A stretch of DNA of 6,757 bases. Source: Rhodospirillales bacterium Alpha_05 (GTDB taxonomy: Bacteria; Pseudomonadota; Alphaproteobacteria; Rhodospirillales; Rhodospirillaceae). The notes below the pieces were generated by a model that worked only from the letters and a program-made list of their open reading frames with translations, was not told the DNA's origin and searched no databases. Of the stretch, positions 5,010-6,757 are shown in pieces. The translations under genes and the position numbers were made by a program. The stretch's first letter is position 1. Every line of letters starts with the position of its first letter. The DNA lies in contig LUYR01000182.1 in the NCBI GenBank assembly GCA_001603335.1, forward strand, positions 1 to 6,757, given 5' to 3'.

Positions 5010-6055
5010 ATGGCGTGTACCTCGGAAGAAACGGATTGCGCGTGGAGCTTGTTGAGTTCGGTATTGATCCGCTCGTTGAATCCGTGCCGGACCATGTCGA
5101 CCGCCACCCCAATGGCGTTGGCAAAGCCCAAACCGTCGGTGCCGCCGTGACTTTTCACGACAATGCCATTGAGGCCGAGGAACATTGCGCCGTTGTAGCG
5201 GCGGGGATCGGTGCGGTGCCGCACGCGATTCATCGCGGGCCGCGCGAGGAGATAGCCGATCTGGGCCAGGAACGAGCTCTTGAACGCTTCCTTGAGGAAG
5301 CGGCTCATCACCTTCGCGGTGCCTTCCATGGTCTTCAGCGCGACGTTGCCGGTGAAGCCATCGGTGACCACCACGTCGACGGTGCCGATGCCGATGTCGT
5401 CGCCTTCGACGAATCCGGCAAAGTTCACCACGCCCACGGTCTCGCGCAGGATCGTCGCGGCTTCCTTGACCTCGTTACGGCCCTTCTGCTCCTCCTCGCC
5501 GATGTTGAGGAGGCCCACGGTCGGGTTTTCGAGGTCGAGCAGGCTGCGGGCGAACAGCGTCCCCATCAGCGCGAATTCGACGAGGTTGTTGGCGTTGCAC
5601 TCGGTATTGGCACCGAGGTCCAAGACCACGCTCTCGCCGCGCTGGGTCGGCATCAAGGCGGCGATCGCCGGCCGGTCGATCCCAGGCAGGGTCCGGAGCG
5701 CGATCTTCGCCATCGCCATCAACGCGCCGGTATTACCGGCGGACACCACACCATCGGCGCGATGATCCTTCACCGCCCGGATCGCCTGGGCCATGCTCGA
5801 ATTCCGCCCGGTGCGCAAAGCAACAGACGGCTTGTCGTTGTTGGTCACGACATCCGGGGCATGGCAAAGCGTGACGATGTCGCGAAGCGTCTTGTAACGC
5901 TTCTCGAGCAACGGCGTCAGAACCGCTTCGTCGCCGAACAGCAGATAGCGCACGTCGGGGTGGCGTTTGCGTGCCAGGGCGATGCCGTCCAGAACGATGT
6001 CCGGTGCGTCATCACCGCCCATTCCATCCAGCGAGAGCGTGATGGATTTAGCCAC
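5006..6055 (-). CDS. plsX: phosphate acyltransferase PlsX
   Basis: PlsX converts acyl-ACP and phosphate into acyl-phosphate, the acyl donor for PlsY in glycerol-3-phosphate acylation; it is a peripheral membrane enzyme. The 349-aa length is typical. Family motifs appear in order: SLDGMGGDDAP (8-18), VVSAGNTGALMA (103-114), VVLDLGANTEC (143-153), GLLNIGEEEQKG (181-192), TDGFTGNVALK (231-241) and VVKSHGGTDGLGF (299-311). I place the start at GTG 6053-6055, eight bases after a G-rich ribosome-binding sequence, giving MAKSITLSLD. A second in-frame GTG (6059-6061) sits too close to that sequence, and a TTG at 6076 lies upstream of it. The gene follows rpmF after 34 nt with no terminator, and its stop overlaps the fabH start. 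This rpmF-plsX-fabH order also occurs in E. coli. Confidence 0.97.
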   Translation of the reverse strand: MAKSITLSLDGMGGDDAPDIVLDGIALARKRHPDVRYLLFGDEAVLTPLLEKRYKTLRDIVTLCHAPDVVTNNDKPSVALRTGRNSSMAQAIRAVKDHRADGVVSAGNTGALMAMAKIALRTLPGIDRPAIAALMPTQRGESVVLDLGANTECNANNLVEFALMGTLFARSLLDLENPTVGLLNIGEEEQKGRNEVKEAATILRETVGVVNFAGFVEGDDIGIGTVDVVVTDGFTGNVALKTMEGTAKVMSRFLKEAFKSSFLAQIGYLLARPAMNRVRHRTDPRRYNGAMFLGLNGIVVKSHGGTDGLGFANAIGVAVDMVRHGFNERINTELNKLHAQSVSSEVHAI

Positions 6056-6089
6056 TGACACTGCCCCCCTCGACAAGACGCACGACCGC

Positions 6090-6269
6090 TTACGCGGCCT
6101 GCGTCACGACTTCACGACCATCGTACTGGCCGCACGAGGCGCAGACGTGGTGCGGGCGCTTCAGCTCGCCGCAGCTCGGGCATTCAACGTAGCTCGAAGC
6201 CGGAAGGGCGTGATGCGAACGACGCATGTTGCGCTTCGACTTGGAGGTCTTTTTCTTTGGAACGGCCAT
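6090..6269 (-). CDS. rpmF: 50S ribosomal protein L32
   Basis: The 59-aa protein begins MAVPKKKTSKSKRNMRR, the hallmark L32 N-terminus, rich in lysine and arginine for binding 23S rRNA. The zinc ribbon is intact as two CxxC pairs, ECPSCGE (Cys30, Cys33) and VCASCGQ (Cys43, Cys46), so this is the zinc-binding form rather than the cysteine-free paralogue some bacteria use under zinc limitation. The ATG at 6267-6269 is preceded by a purine-rich AGAGAGAGAGA that probably serves as ribosome-binding site. DUF177 lies upstream and plsX 34 nt downstream, the usual order. Confidence 0.98.
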   Translation of the reverse strand: MAVPKKKTSKSKRNMRRSHHALPASSYVECPSCGELKRPHHVCASCGQYDGREVVTQAA

Positions 6270-6308
6270 AGTCTCTCTCTCTTTTCGTTCTTAAATGGTT
6301 CCATAGAA

Positions 6309-6336
6309 GGCCGGATTAATTAGACGAAATCCGGCC
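6309..6336 (-). other. 9-bp hairpin between DUF177 gene and rpmF
   Basis: GGCCGGATT and AATCCGGCC (6309-6317 and 6328-6336) form a perfect stem with a 10-base AT-rich loop, in the 99-bp gap between the DUF177 stop and the rpmF start. On the minus strand it is followed by TTCTATGG, not a clean T-run, so it may be a partial terminator or attenuator, a processing site, or an operator dyad. It could make rpmF expression partly independent of the upstream gene. Confidence 0.5.
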
Positions 6337-6345
6337 GCAGAGCAA
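6319..6345 (-). promoter_or_regulatory. weak candidate rpmF promoter overlapping the hairpin
   Basis: On the minus strand TTGCTC (6340-6345) and TCTAAT (6319-6324; 5 of 6 consensus) are only 15 bp apart, and the -10 box falls in the hairpin loop. A second -10-like TATAAC (6348-6353) has no good -35. A promoter inside this gap is plausible because rpmF is highly expressed in most bacteria, but neither candidate is convincing. Confidence 0.2.
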
Positions 6346-6368
6346 GCGTTATACGCAGATTCCGCGGA

Positions 6369-6757
6369 TCACGTTTCATTACCGTCCGTGTCCGCCTTTC
6401 CACCCCCCTGCAAAACCCGCAGAGCGGCAAACGGGTTTGGGCGTTCGGGCTCGCCCGCCGGGGTTTCCGGCGCATCGAAAACCGCGTCGGCGCGACGCGG
6501 ATACGGATCGAGCGCGAGCGCCAGGCACTCCGAAACCACCGCGCCGACATCGAACTGGCCCTGCACGATCGGATCCGGAACCGGCGCATCGTCGAGGAGA
6601 TCCTCCTCGGTGATTTCTTTTTCGGCCTCGGCTTCGATCAGGCGTTCGTCGAGGAACAGGAGTTCGAGCGGTTCGTCGATGGCCTCGGGCACCGGCTCGA
6701 GGGTCACGACGCACGCCTGCACCACCTTCGCCGTCAGGCGACCGCGCGCCTCGACAC
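6369..6757 (-). CDS. DUF177 (YceD) family protein, N-terminus beyond window edge
   Basis: The last 128 residues are visible and the frame stays open to the window edge. The DUF177 core is clear: VEARGRLTAKVVQACVVTLEP near the visible start contains the QxCVVTLEP motif. An acidic stretch follows (EAEAEKEITEEDLLDD). Then come QFDVGAVVSECLALALDPYPR, the second conserved block, and the C-terminal RPNPFAALRVLQGG. DUF177 proteins sit next to rpmF in many bacteria and plastid-bearing organisms. Plant and E. coli members have been linked to 23S rRNA accumulation, so a role in 50S assembly is likely but not shown here. The single visible cysteine in each motif (QACVV and SECLAL) forms no metal site. 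The gene is the first visible member of the DUF177-rpmF-plsX-fabH cluster; its start and promoter are not in the window. A GTG at 6723-6725 can be read as a start but falls inside the conserved domain. Confidence 0.92.
   Translation of the reverse strand, partial: VEARGRLTAKVVQACVVTLEPVPEAIDEPLELLFLDERLIEAEAEKEITEEDLLDDAPVPDPIVQGQFDVGAVVSECLALALDPYPRRADAVFDAPETPAGEPERPNPFAALRVLQGGGKADTDGNET

Noticed and set aside
5015..6058. 347-codon plus-strand open frame antisense to plsX
   Set aside because: PlsX motifs are complete on the minus strand; the antisense product is His/Gly/Val-rich without motifs.

Overview
This window is an ordinary GC-rich chromosomal segment from an alphaproteobacterium, probably Rhodospirillales-like; the lineage is inferred from gene content alone. 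The clues are a fused ispDF gene, a dusB (nifR3) gene divergent from it, and the order DUF177-rpmF-plsX-fabH-ihfA-merR followed by tRNA-Pro. That order matches my recollection of alphaproteobacterial chromosomes. I see no transposase, integrase, phage gene, CRISPR array or toxin module, and no undescribed system. The less explained items are one small protein of unknown function and several RNA or promoter-scale structures between genes.

Layout, left to right. dusB (tRNA dihydrouridine synthase) runs leftward off the window edge. A 236-bp divergent intergenic region separates it from ispDF on the plus strand, which catalyses two steps of the MEP isoprenoid pathway. ispDF ends 3 nt from the convergent cutA, a CutA1-family protein. 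A short plus-strand gene for a 100-aa uncharacterised protein follows, divergent from cutA. It is separated from the minus-strand tRNA-Pro(GGG) by a strong two-sided hairpin that probably terminates both transcripts.

Everything from there to the right edge is on the minus strand. In transcription order (right to left) it reads: DUF177/YceD (cut by the window edge), rpmF (ribosomal protein L32), plsX and fabH (phospholipid and fatty-acid initiation, with a 4-nt ATGA overlap), a clear intrinsic terminator, ihfA (IHF alpha), a MerR-family regulator, then tRNA-Pro with its own promoter. The right half therefore joins a ribosome-linked pair, a lipid-synthesis pair, and a nucoid-protein/regulator pair. 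The terminator after fabH makes ihfA-merR a separate unit, and a candidate ihfA promoter with a near-consensus IHF site lies in the gap.

No gene-free stretch exceeds 300 bases. Coding density is high, and the long ORFs antisense to ispDF, plsX, merR and fabH are GC-bias shadows.
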